Position numbers and translations under genes: made by a program. 64,000 nucleotides of DNA from a bacterium (GTDB lineage: Bacteria; Verrucomicrobiota; Kiritimatiellia; CAIKKV01; CAITUY01): positions 99,037 to 163,036 of the forward strand of contig JBAWZF010000002.1 in the NCBI GenBank assembly GCA_037143175.1. Reading direction: 5' to 3'. This document shows, in pieces, positions 31,464-38,864 of this stretch. Every line of letters starts with the position of its first letter. Position 1 is the stretch's first letter. The notes under the pieces are model-generated. The model did not search any database, was not told where the DNA came from, and worked only from the letters and a program-made list of their open reading frames with translations.

Positions 31464-31510
31464 AAACTTTCTCTACATAAGATTGCAAATAATGAAAGTT
31501 TGTGTACAGT
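31464..31510 (+). promoter_or_regulatory. Candidate abiE promoter with inverted-repeat operator
   Basis: A possible -35 TTGCAA (31483-31488) and -10 TACAGT (31505-31510) are 16 bp apart. The -35 is framed by perfect 8-bp inverted repeats AAACTTTC (31464-31471) and GAAAGTTT (31494-31501). AbiEi antitoxins are known to repress their own promoter by binding inverted repeats, so this is a natural candidate operator. The -10 nearly abuts the reading frame, so the transcript would be leaderless or start at an ATG at 31520 or 31529. Confidence 0.45.
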
Positions 31511-31513
31511 GTT

Positions 31514-32062
31514 ATGCAAATGCAACCGATGAAACAGTTAGAGCAAGTGCTGGCAGAGTTGGCTGACGGTGAGCATTATCTATTTTCATCATCAGATCTT
31601 CAGGGAGCGCTCCCTCTACAAAAAGATATGGCGGTACTTCTCAGTAGAGCCGAAAAGTCGAGGATTATAAAGAGGATTTGCAGGGGCATCTATCTTTACG
31701 CCCGAGCTGACTACCCACGTGGACTGATGTTGTTTCATGTGGCAGCGCTCCTGCGGGCTGGTGAATTCAACTATATCAGTCTCGAAACCGCCCTCAGCGA
31801 TGCCGGGGTCATTTCCCAGATCCCTATGAACTGGATCACCCTGATGTCGTCAGGCCGCAGTAACGTGATCCACTGCGGCGATTTCGGGCGCATTGAGTTC
31901 GTCCACACAACACAAAAGCCGGATGACGTAGCGGACCGCCTCATTTATGATCCGACTTGCCGACTCTGGCGAGCGGCTCCATCCTTGGCCCTCAGGGATA
32001 TGCGTGCTACCCGCCGTAATAAGGATCTCATCAACTGGGAGGTGGCTCGTGAACTTATTTGA
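31514..32062 (+). CDS. abiEi: AbiEi-type antitoxin
   Basis: The 182-residue protein is of the type IV antitoxin family: an N-terminal winged helix (LFSSSDLQGALP ... ICRGIYLYAR) followed by a C-terminal domain (YISLETALSDAGVISQIP, then RIEFVHTTQKPDDVADRL). AbiEi counters the AbiEii nucleotidyltransferase without binding it and represses the operon. The start is uncertain: ATG at 31514, 31520 or 31529 are all possible and no Shine-Dalgarno sequence is visible. The toxin gene starts inside its last codons, with a 14-bp overlap. Confidence 0.88.
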   Translation: MQMQPMKQLEQVLAELADGEHYLFSSSDLQGALPLQKDMAVLLSRAEKSRIIKRICRGIYLYARADYPRGLMLFHVAALLRAGEFNYISLETALSDAGVISQIPMNWITLMSSGRSNVIHCGDFGRIEFVHTTQKPDDVADRLIYDPTCRLWRAAPSLALRDMRATRRNKDLINWEVARELI

Positions 32063-32918
32063 CCATTTGGTTCAGCAGGCAATGACCGCAAAACCCGAAC
32101 TCACTCCTGTGCGGGCGGTTGTCGAAAAAGAACTTCTTCATCACGATATCCTGAGGGAAATGAGTACAGCTGGTTTGCTTGCCGGCATGACCTTCATTGG
32201 GGGAACCTGCTTGCGGGCATGCTATGGCTCTCCGCGTTTAAGTGAAGACCTTGATTTCACTGGCGGAAAAAACTTTACACGTGACACACTAGGCGTACTG
32301 GCCGGCACTCTTGTAGAGGGACTGGAAAAGAAATATGCACTGAAGGTTCAAGTCGATGAGCCGGTTAAGGAAACATCGGGGGTAGATACTTGGAAAATGA
32401 CTTTACTCACTCATCCTGAAAGGCGGGATTTACCACCACAACGTATCCACATTGATATTTGTGCCATTCCCAGCCACGATAGAAGGCCGATGATGTTAAG
32501 AAATCTCTATGGCGTTGACATGGGAACCTCAGGATTAATCATCCAAGTGCAAAGCCGGGAAGAGATTCTTGCCGATAAAATGCTCGCCTTGGCTTTCCGC
32601 CCGAACCGGATCAAGAATCGGGATCTGTGGGATATCGTCTGGTTAAAACAGCAAGGCATTGCACTCCCGCTCAACTTGATCCCTGCCAAAATCTCGGATC
32701 ATCGGCGCAACATCCCTGAATTCACAAAACACCTTGAGGCGCGCATGGTTAGTTTAAAAAACGATTCCAGGATGAGGAAAGCCTTTATTAATGAGATGCA
32801 ACGCTTTCTTCCTCCACAGGTAGTTGTCGAGACGCTGGAGAAAGAAGCGTTTTGGGCCTTTCTCGTGGAACTCGTTCAAGGGGAAAGCATGCAAGCCATC
32901 GCCGCATCAGGAAAATAA
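32049..32918 (+). CDS. abiEii: AbiEii-type nucleotidyltransferase toxin
   Basis: From GTG 32049, preceded by GGAGG, the protein has 289 residues. It carries the AbiEii motif FIGGTCLRACYGSPRLSEDL followed by DF, i.e. the GG-T and SEDLDF signature of the minimal nucleotidyltransferase fold. Later come IQVQSREEILADKMLALAFR and KNRDLWDIVWL, the DUF1814 Lys/Asp motifs. AbiEii-family toxins transfer nucleotides to cellular targets such as tRNA acceptor ends and arrest growth, giving phage abortive infection. The frame is open much further upstream, but the 14-bp overlap with the antitoxin and the strong ribosome site fix this start. Confidence 0.9.
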   Translation: MNLFDHLVQQAMTAKPELTPVRAVVEKELLHHDILREMSTAGLLAGMTFIGGTCLRACYGSPRLSEDLDFTGGKNFTRDTLGVLAGTLVEGLEKKYALKVQVDEPVKETSGVDTWKMTLLTHPERRDLPPQRIHIDICAIPSHDRRPMMLRNLYGVDMGTSGLIIQVQSREEILADKMLALAFRPNRIKNRDLWDIVWLKQQGIALPLNLIPAKISDHRRNIPEFTKHLEARMVSLKNDSRMRKAFINEMQRFLPPQVVVETLEKEAFWAFLVELVQGESMQAIAASGK

Positions 32919-32940
32919 TGAGGGAAAGGAGACGCCGGCC

Positions 32941-33309
32941 ATGGACCATAAAAAATTGGCCCTGATTCACATCGTGAAGGAGGAATTAAACCTTTCCGAA
33001 GATGAATACCGGGCAATCCTGCGACGAGAAGCGGGCGTAGACTCATCCAAGAACTTGACCGATGACTCGTTCCGGAAACTCATGCGCTTCCTGGTCCGTA
33101 GCCGACACTACACCACCAATCCCAATGGCCTGACCCTGCGACAAAAGCTTTACATTCGCCACCTGCAACAGGCGCTTGGCTGGCACGACGATCACTTGAG
33201 CAATTTCCTGCATAAATATCACCACTGCACAAACCTGACAGACCTCTCTCGCGCGGCCGCCAGCAAAACCATCCTCGCCATGGAGCATATGCTCTCGCAT
33301 AGAGATTAA
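32941..33309 (+). CDS. Mu GemA (gp16)-like protein
   Basis: The 122-residue protein matches DUF1018/GemA of Mu-like phages. The N-terminal part LIHIVKEELNLSEDEYRAIL ... NLTDDSFRKLMRFL is the usual start, and the C-terminal part (RQKLYIRHLQQALGWHDDHL) the second half. GemA was described in phage Mu as an early gene affecting host gene expression and DNA supercoiling. AGGAG lies before ATG 32941. It follows abiEii by 22 bp and is probably co-transcribed with it, with no other phage genes around. It may be a prophage remnant or a recruited accessory gene. Confidence 0.75.
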   Translation: MDHKKLALIHIVKEELNLSEDEYRAILRREAGVDSSKNLTDDSFRKLMRFLVRSRHYTTNPNGLTLRQKLYIRHLQQALGWHDDHLSNFLHKYHHCTNLTDLSRAAASKTILAMEHMLSHRD

Positions 33310-33437
33310 GCCGAGCCAAACCGGCACGAAGCTCCACTTGCGGGACGAATATATTGCATCTTCATTTTCTCGCTGGTTGCCATCAAGGAGTTGTCTGCAT
33401 CTGGACAGACTCGGAAACGACAACGCGGAAACGACCA

Positions 33438-33466
33438 TTGACAGCCCCCTGATTCCCCTTTATCTT
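33438..33466 (+). promoter_or_regulatory. Sigma70-type promoter for the riboswitch transcript
   Basis: TTGACA (33438-33443) is a perfect -35; 17 bp later TATCTT (33461-33466) matches the -10 at four of six positions. The transcript would begin about 33473, just before the riboswitch. In the rest of the 475-bp gap, 33310-33437 shows nothing recognisable. Confidence 0.7.
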
Positions 33467-33481
33467 CCCGGCCGCATTAAG

Positions 33482-33672
33482 AGTAGTGGACATCCCGGAA
33501 TGCGGTGAGAATCCGCAGCGATCCCGTCGCTGTAATCGGGGAGTCGGGTTTCTTGAGGTGGGCAGCCACCAGCCACTGGTCAGAGTTCATGCGTTCAGGC
33601 GCAGAAATCATGACCGGGAAGGCAAGATCCCGATGCCGATCCGAAAGCCAGAAGACCTGTCCACTCGCAAGA
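33482..33672 (+). ncRNA. Cobalamin riboswitch
   Basis: The conserved parts of the B12 aptamer occur in order. GCGGTGAGAATCCGC (33502-33516) and the CCCGTCGCTGTAATCGGGGAG core (split here as CCCGTCGCTGTAA and TCGGGGAG) come first. Then follow CCACTGGT, ACCGGGAAGGC (about 33613-33623), and the closing B12 box AAGCCAGAAGACCTG (about 33645-33659). It precedes an intrinsic terminator and a two-gene operon, so B12 would stop transcription of a dehydrogenase and a TrpD-like phosphoribosyltransferase. Genes under such switches usually make or import B12, or replace B12-dependent enzymes. Confidence 0.92.
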
Positions 33673-33690
33673 CTTTTAGGAATCTGATGG

Positions 33691-33743
33691 AAAAAGGTTC
33701 CGACGCGCCGGCTAATACCGGGGCGTCGGAACCTTTTTTTATT
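33691..33743 (+). terminator. Intrinsic terminator of the riboswitch
   Basis: Arms AAAAAGGTTCCGACGC (33691-33706) and its complement (33723-33738) form a long GC-rich stem with further CCGG pairing inside, followed by a T run. It lies about 20 bp after the B12 box and 42 bp before the dehydrogenase start. That is the arrangement of a transcription-attenuating expression platform. Confidence 0.9.
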
Positions 33744-33784
33744 TTTGGACATAACGCGATAGAGGACGTGTGAAGGATAACTGC

Positions 33785-34753
33785 ATGAAAGCGGCCGTAA
33801 TCAGACAGATCGGATCATTTGAAATCGAAAACCTACCACCACCTTCACCCGCACCCGGGGAAGTGCGAGTGAAAGTGGCGTTCGCCGGACTCTGCCGGAC
33901 AGACCTCAAGCTCATTGAAGTTGGGCACCGCGATTTGGTACTACCCCGCATCCCGGCGGAGGAAGTGTCAGGTACGGTCGATGCCCTAGGCGACGGTACG
34001 GACCTCGATTGGCTGGGTAAGCGGGTATATGTCTATCCAGGTACCAGCTGCGGATCCTGTGGACCCTGCCGTTCCGGAGCCGGAAATCTGTGCGAGCACA
34101 TGCAAATCATGGGCTTTCACCGTGACGGGGGATTCGCGGAATACGTCACAACTCCCGCCGCCTCCCTGATCGAGTTGGCTTCCGACCTGGACTTCGAGTC
34201 AGCCGTCTTTGCCGAACCCCTGTCCTGCTGTCTCAATGCCCTAGAACTCGCTCACCTCACGGCCGGGGAACAACTCGGTGTCTGGGGCGCAGGCCCGGCA
34301 GGGACGCTATTGGCCAGGGCCGGGGCAGCCATGGGGGCGACTCCTATTGTGATTGAGCCCGATCCCCGGCGACGGCTCCTGGCTGGCGGCGTGCAGGACC
34401 TCCCCCCAGGCATGGCGCTTGATGTCGCCATACCGGCGGTAGGCACACCCGAAGCCTATCATGACGCCTGGCTCAGATTGGGACCCCGCGGACGCCTCGT
34501 TATTTTCTCCGGCCTATCCCGCACCTCATCTTGCCAGTCAGTGGATTTTAATACCCTGCACTATCGCGAGCAGACCCTTGTTGGCGCCTATGGCTGCAGC
34601 TACCGCCATGGCGTCGCCGCCTTGAAACTGATCCGCTCCGGCAAGGTGAAGGTGGCCGACCTTATCAGCCATCGCATCCCGTTAAGCCGCCTCGCAGAAG
34701 GGCTCGATCTCGTCCGGCGTCGAACCGGCATGAAAATTTTAATTTACCCATAA
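33785..34753 (+). CDS. Zinc-type medium-chain dehydrogenase under B12 control
   Basis: The 322-residue protein has a GroES-like domain and a Rossmann domain of the MDR superfamily. The structural zinc site is intact (CGSCGPCRSGAGNLC, about 84-98). The catalytic Cys is in GLCRTDLK, but the usual GHE reads AEE (RIPAEEVSG), so the second zinc ligand is changed. The nucleotide-binding motif is short and odd (LGVWGAGPAGTLLARAG). AAGGA precedes ATG 33785. It is the first gene after the riboswitch and 29 bp before the TrpD-like gene. Substrate unknown; threonine or sorbitol dehydrogenase-type homologues are the nearest by look, but the changed zinc site argues against assigning one. Confidence 0.82.
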   Translation: MKAAVIRQIGSFEIENLPPPSPAPGEVRVKVAFAGLCRTDLKLIEVGHRDLVLPRIPAEEVSGTVDALGDGTDLDWLGKRVYVYPGTSCGSCGPCRSGAGNLCEHMQIMGFHRDGGFAEYVTTPAASLIELASDLDFESAVFAEPLSCCLNALELAHLTAGEQLGVWGAGPAGTLLARAGAAMGATPIVIEPDPRRRLLAGGVQDLPPGMALDVAIPAVGTPEAYHDAWLRLGPRGRLVIFSGLSRTSSCQSVDFNTLHYREQTLVGAYGCSYRHGVAALKLIRSGKVKVADLISHRIPLSRLAEGLDLVRRRTGMKILIYP

Positions 34754-34782
34754 CTCAAAATAACCAGGAAAAATATCTCACC

Positions 34783-35907
34783 ATGAGCACAAACGAAACT
34801 GATCTCAAGGCATTCGGACAGGCGATTCAAAAACTTATCTGCCGCCAGGACTTGAGCGAAACCGAAACCTACAGTCTCTTCAAGGAGATCCTGGAAAATC
34901 GCCAACCGGATCTCCAACAGGGGGCCTTCCTCGCCGCTTTGGTCGCCAAACGGGAAACCGCCGGAGAAATCGTCGGAGCGTGGCGGGCCATTCTTGAATT
35001 CGACACCACTCTGGCAACTGGCCCATTGCCCGACATCCTGTGCGAGAACTCGGGAACTGGTATGGACAAGCTTAAGACCTTTAACGTGAGCAGCGCCGCT
35101 GCGATTGTCGCGGCGGCTTGTGGGGTGGCGATGGCCCGCCACGGGGCACGTGCCCTGACCTCCTTCTGTGGGACAGTGGATATCCTCGAGTCTGTCGGCG
35201 TGGACGTGGAATGCGATATCGAAACAGTCACCGGCAGTATACGCCGTGCTGGCATAGGCCTCTACAACGGCATGAGCGGGAAGGTTCATCCGTCAGCCTT
35301 GGGGCGTATCCTCAGCCAGATTCGCTTCGGTTCCACCCTCAATATCGCCGCTTCACTGGCAAACCCCGCCCGACCGACCCACGCCGTCCGCGGGGTCTAC
35401 TCGGAAGCCCTTCTCCCCCTTCTCGCAGAAGTCATGCCCGCCATGGGCTATGTCCGCGGCCTGGTCGTACACGGGCAGGACCGGCAGCACCCCGGCGGTA
35501 TGGATGAGTTATCCATTACGGGGACGACGTTTATCAGGGAATTTACCGGACAAAACGTTCCCTCGATTTACCAGCTTGAGCCAGAAGATCTTGGCCTGAA
35601 AGCGGCCTCCTTCACCGACATTGCCACCACGGGAAATCTCATCACGGAACGTCGCCGCTTCCTGCACGTGCTGGCGGGGCGCGACACCGGTGCCTGCGCG
35701 GACTTCACCGCCCTCAATAGTGCCGCCGTATTGTTTGCCACTGGACGAGCCAACTCCATGGCCCAAGGCCTGAGCATGAGTCAGGAGACGCTTGGTAAAG
35801 GGGCCGCACTGGAAAAGCTCCGCGATTGGACGGTAGCCCAGACCTCATCCGGCGGCGGAGCATCCACCCTTGGCCAAGCGCTCCACGATGCCGGCCTGCC
35901 GTCCTGA
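34783..35907 (+). CDS. TrpD-like (anthranilate phosphoribosyltransferase family) protein
   Basis: The 374-residue protein belongs to the TrpD/nucleoside phosphorylase class III fold: a helical N domain, then ENSGTGMDKLKTFNVSSAAA, RHGARALTSFCGTVDILESV and KVHPSALGRIL. In true TrpD the PRPP loop is GTGGDG and anthranilate contacts follow in KHGNR; here the loop reads GTGMDK and the second motif is RHGAR. A different acceptor is therefore likely. No trp genes are near. Control by a cobalamin riboswitch suggests a role linked to corrinoids, for example handling a lower-ligand base by phosphoribosyl transfer (the job of CobT), but that is speculation. It pairs with the dehydrogenase gene upstream. 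Confidence 0.82.
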   Translation: MSTNETDLKAFGQAIQKLICRQDLSETETYSLFKEILENRQPDLQQGAFLAALVAKRETAGEIVGAWRAILEFDTTLATGPLPDILCENSGTGMDKLKTFNVSSAAAIVAAACGVAMARHGARALTSFCGTVDILESVGVDVECDIETVTGSIRRAGIGLYNGMSGKVHPSALGRILSQIRFGSTLNIAASLANPARPTHAVRGVYSEALLPLLAEVMPAMGYVRGLVVHGQDRQHPGGMDELSITGTTFIREFTGQNVPSIYQLEPEDLGLKAASFTDIATTGNLITERRRFLHVLAGRDTGACADFTALNSAAVLFATGRANSMAQGLSMSQETLGKGAALEKLRDWTVAQTSSGGGASTLGQALHDAGLPS

Positions 35908-36040
35908 AGGATGCCCTCACATATTTCTTGTTACCACGGATAGCATGTAAAAAGAACTTACCAACGCCGACGAGTTCTAATTCGATTCGGGATTCAACCT
36001 CCTTAATCCCGTTTCCTCTCGTTCCCATTACTTTCCATTT

Positions 36041-36058
36041 CCTTGATCTCCATCAAGG
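36041..36058. promoter_or_regulatory. FNR/DNR-type box
   Basis: CCTTGATCTCCATCAAGG contains TTGAT-N4-ATCAA (36043-36056), a perfect match to the FNR/DNR consensus, extended by two more palindromic bases on each side. It lies 60 bp before the hemerythrin gene, whose family (RIC/YtfE-like iron-centre repair) is often under FNR- or NO-sensing DNR control. The rest of the 210-bp gap (35908-36117) shows no further feature. Confidence 0.65.
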
Positions 36059-36117
36059 TCTTCTGCCCACCTCTCTGCAATCATGGTCCCATCAAGTACG
36101 GGAAAGATGGTGAATCA

Positions 36118-36924
36118 ATGACTGCAAATATAAAGATTAATCCGGCGAACATGACCGATGTGGTCGGCTTCTATATCAAGGATGTGATTACCGCCTATCC
36201 GGCCGTGGGAGCCGTTCTGGAAGCGGCGGGAATCGGGTGCGTGACCTGCAGCGTCGGAACTTGTCTAATAAAGGATGTTGTCAGCATCCATAACTTGACC
36301 GAAGCTCAAGAACACTCCCTGTTCGCGGGAATTGCAGCGGTGATTTTTCCCGGCCGCACCATGGCACTACCTAAAACCGAGCGCAAGCTTCCACCCGCCG
36401 GCGCTAATAAACTTTCCCCGCCTCTTCAGGCGTTGGTGAATGAACACACCAACATCAAGCGTGTGCTGGCCCGAATTCCTGCCCTGGCTATCAGGATTCA
36501 GCAGGGACTCGATGCAGACACCCGCCAAACTGTTTCCGGGGTGATTGATTTCGTCCGGCAGTATGCAGATAAATATCACCACGCCAAGGAAGAGGATATC
36601 CTGTTCAAATACTTTGACGCAGGATCCGATATTCTGGCGGTTATGTATAAGGAACATGAGATTGGTCGCCAGCATGTCCGCAGCGCACTCACTGCACTCG
36701 AACAAGGCGATGCCAGTGCCATCATGGATCATCTCAACGCGTATGGCGTCCTTCTCAAAGAACATATCCGGAAAGAAGATGAAATCCTCTATCCCTGGAT
36801 GAACCGCGAATTAACGGATTCGCAGGTAGGGCAGTTGTTTTCAAAATTCAGCACGGTGGATGAACAATTTGGCGCCAAGGCCAGTTTTTATCTTGGCATG
36901 GTGGATAAACTAGAAATGGGCTAA
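36118..36924 (+). CDS. Hemerythrin-domain protein, RIC/ScdA-like
   Basis: The 268-residue protein has an N-terminal DUF1858/ScdA_N-like domain (about 1-75) with a cysteine cluster CVTCSVGTC. The C-terminal hemerythrin four-helix bundle (about 105-250) carries metal-ligand motifs NEHTNI, YHHAKEEDILF, KEHEIGRQH and LLKEHIRKEDEILYPW. These fit a di-iron site. RIC proteins repair Fe-S centres after oxidative or nitrosative damage, suited to an organism with [FeFe] hydrogenase. A perfect FNR-type box lies upstream, and the next gene encodes another cysteine-rich protein 21 bp on. The role as repair factor rather than O2/NO sensor is inferred. Confidence 0.85.
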   Translation: MTANIKINPANMTDVVGFYIKDVITAYPAVGAVLEAAGIGCVTCSVGTCLIKDVVSIHNLTEAQEHSLFAGIAAVIFPGRTMALPKTERKLPPAGANKLSPPLQALVNEHTNIKRVLARIPALAIRIQQGLDADTRQTVSGVIDFVRQYADKYHHAKEEDILFKYFDAGSDILAVMYKEHEIGRQHVRSALTALEQGDASAIMDHLNAYGVLLKEHIRKEDEILYPWMNRELTDSQVGQLFSKFSTVDEQFGAKASFYLGMVDKLEMG

Positions 36925-36945
36925 CCCCAAATAGAGGAGAATGGT

Positions 36946-37416
36946 ATGAGTCAATGTGGATGTCCCGGAAGTCAGACGATGGCTTTCAAACGAGATGATT
37001 CGGCGGCACCCGCCGGCAACGAAGTGGCTGTGAAATCACAACTGGCCCAATGGCCGATTCAGATGCATCTCATCAATCCCATGGCCCCTTATTATCAGGG
37101 TGCAGACGTTGTATTGACAGCCGACTGCGTGGCGTATGCGCTTGGCAACTATCACAGCGCCTATCTTAAAGGCAAATCCATTGCCATCGGCTGCCCCAAG
37201 CTGGATTCCGAACAGGAAGAGTATGTGGAGAAAATAAAATCCTGGATCGATGACGCCAAAATCAACACCTTGACAGTGATGATCATGCAGGTTCCCTGTT
37301 GCCGTGGCCTTCTGGCCCTTGCCAAACAAGGCGCCGCTCAAGCCACACGCAAGGTTCCCATCAAGTACGTCATTGTCGGCATTCAAGGCGACATCATTGA
37401 AGAAGCTTGGGCCTGA
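36946..37416 (+). CDS. Cysteine-rich putative iron-sulphur protein
   Basis: The 156-residue protein starts with CGCPGS, and the rest matches the C-terminal half of a family of ferredoxin-linked proteins in anaerobes: LAQWPIQMHLINPMAPYYQG, LTADCVAYALGNYHSAYLKG and AIGCPKLD, then VPCCRGL. Family members often carry an N-terminal 4Fe-4S ferredoxin domain, which is missing here, so this is a short form. AGGAG precedes the ATG. It is the second gene after the FNR-type box, 21 bp after the hemerythrin gene, suggesting joint induction without oxygen or under NO stress. Function unknown; conserved cysteines suggest metal or Fe-S binding. Confidence 0.75.
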   Translation: MSQCGCPGSQTMAFKRDDSAAPAGNEVAVKSQLAQWPIQMHLINPMAPYYQGADVVLTADCVAYALGNYHSAYLKGKSIAIGCPKLDSEQEEYVEKIKSWIDDAKINTLTVMIMQVPCCRGLLALAKQGAAQATRKVPIKYVIVGIQGDIIEEAWA

Positions 37417-37429
37417 GATAACAGGAACA

Positions 37430-37516
37430 GGTGGCAGCCGACGTCTCGGCGGCTGCAGGGCCAGTATAGGGACCTTTGAAAGGCCAATGCGTTCGCCGGG
37501 GACGTCGAACGCCACC
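37430..37516. other. Structured intergenic element between convergent genes
   Basis: GGTGGC (37430-37435) pairs with GCCACC (37511-37516). Inside are GCAGCCG...CGGCTGC hairpin arms, two GACGTC words and GGGACC/GGCC segments. It occupies the 116-bp gap between the Fe-S protein gene and rhaA, which converge. It could be a bidirectional terminator without U tract or a dispersed palindromic repeat; no second copy was noticed in the window. Confidence 0.4.
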
Positions 37517-37532
37517 TTGGGGAAATTTAATT

Positions 37533-38807
37533 CTACCCCCGCTTCGACAATACGTCCCGCTCGTACTGGCCAACCTCATCCAGCCAAGTCTGGCCTACCG
37601 GCACATCCTTGCTGAGGCAAAGCCAATCCCACACGGCGCCAAACGGCAGGGTCTTCATCTCTTCCATCAAGCCCATCCGGCCGGCATTGTCACCCTTGCG
37701 CTCCAACTTGGCGAGGATTGCCGCAGGATCAAGGAGTGCGAACAGAATCGCCTTGCGCGTCGCACGCAGGCCAATGACATAGGCCGCAATGCGGTTAATA
37801 CTGGCGTCAAAATAATCCGTTGCAATCGCCACACGGTCCCAGGCATTGCCACGACCAATTTCAAGAAAGAGATACTGCAGATCGTCGCCGAACAGCACCA
37901 CATGATCACTATCCCACCGCATCGGGCGGCTGACATGCAGGAGCAGCCGCTTATGGAACTGGAGCGCACTCGAAACCTTGTCGTGAATCGTCTCTGTCGG
38001 ATGGTAATGCCCCATATCCATGCAAAGCCCAACTCCACGGCTCAGCGCATATCCATTGTAGTACTCAGAGGAACCGACCACATACTCTTCGCTACCGATC
38101 CCGAACAACTTGCTTTCCACGTAATCCACACACAGCGACTTGCTAACGGACTTCTCGTTCGCAATCGCCTTATCCAGCGATTCCGTTAACAACTCTCGCG
38201 GGGTCCAACGATCCGCGGGGAAGTCCTTGGAGCCGTCAGGAATCCAGTGATTGACCAGACAGGGCTCGCCCTGGGAACGGGCCATGGCGGCAGCAATCTT
38301 GCGGCAGGCGATGGCGTGCTGGACCCAGAACGCCCGGATGGCCGGATCGCGGTGTGACAGCGTATAGCCCTCATTGGCTTTGGGATGGGCAAAGAATGTG
38401 GGATTGAAATCAAGACACAGTTTGTGCTGTTTCGCCCAGGCCATCCAGTTGGCAAAATGCTTCGGCTCCAGCGCGTCACGGTCCACAGCCTTCCCCGCCG
38501 TTTCGGCGTAGCAAGCATGGATGTTCAGACGCAGCGTGCCGGGCACGAGTTCCAGAACCTTGTCATAGTCGGAACGGGCCTCGGCCGGTGTCCGGGCGCG
38601 TCCGGCGTGATTCCCGGTGGCCATGATGCCACCGCCATTCAAGGCACCTTCTTTCACCTCAAAGCCGCCCACATCATCAGCCTGCCAGCAATGCATGGAC
38701 ACAGGGATGGTCAAGGCCTGGCGAATCGCCTTGTCGGTATTGATCCCCAACTCCGCATAGCGGGCTTTCGCCATGCCATACATCTTTTCCAAATCTTTAG
38801 AATTCAT
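37533..38807 (-). CDS. rhaA: L-rhamnose isomerase
   Basis: The 424-residue enzyme converts L-rhamnose to L-rhamnulose. Family features: VSMHCWQADDVGGFE at the N terminus, NIHACYAE, LDFNPTFFAHPKA, NHWIPDGSKD (metal site), YVVGSSEYYNGYA, CMDMGHYHPTE and LLHVSRPMRWDSDHVV. Together these give the conserved metal-binding Glu/Asp/His set. Length is as in E. coli RhaA (419). It stands alone here; kinase and aldolase partners are not in the window. With fucI about 12 kb away, it indicates use of deoxy-hexoses from plant, algal or microbial polysaccharide. Confidence 0.96.
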   Translation of the reverse strand: MNSKDLEKMYGMAKARYAELGINTDKAIRQALTIPVSMHCWQADDVGGFEVKEGALNGGGIMATGNHAGRARTPAEARSDYDKVLELVPGTLRLNIHACYAETAGKAVDRDALEPKHFANWMAWAKQHKLCLDFNPTFFAHPKANEGYTLSHRDPAIRAFWVQHAIACRKIAAAMARSQGEPCLVNHWIPDGSKDFPADRWTPRELLTESLDKAIANEKSVSKSLCVDYVESKLFGIGSEEYVVGSSEYYNGYALSRGVGLCMDMGHYHPTETIHDKVSSALQFHKRLLLHVSRPMRWDSDHVVLFGDDLQYLFLEIGRGNAWDRVAIATDYFDASINRIAAYVIGLRATRKAILFALLDPAAILAKLERKGDNAGRMGLMEEMKTLPFGAVWDWLCLSKDVPVGQTWLDEVGQYERDVLSKRG

Positions 38808-38864
38808 AATTCTCCTTGAAGGTTGCGGTGAAAAATATCTTACCCGACGAATAATGCCAAGCGA

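Noticed and set aside
31947..32048. Longer N terminus for the AbiEii toxin
   Set aside because: The open frame extends upstream, but this part overlaps the antitoxin body; GGAGG before GTG 32049 gives the standard short overlap.
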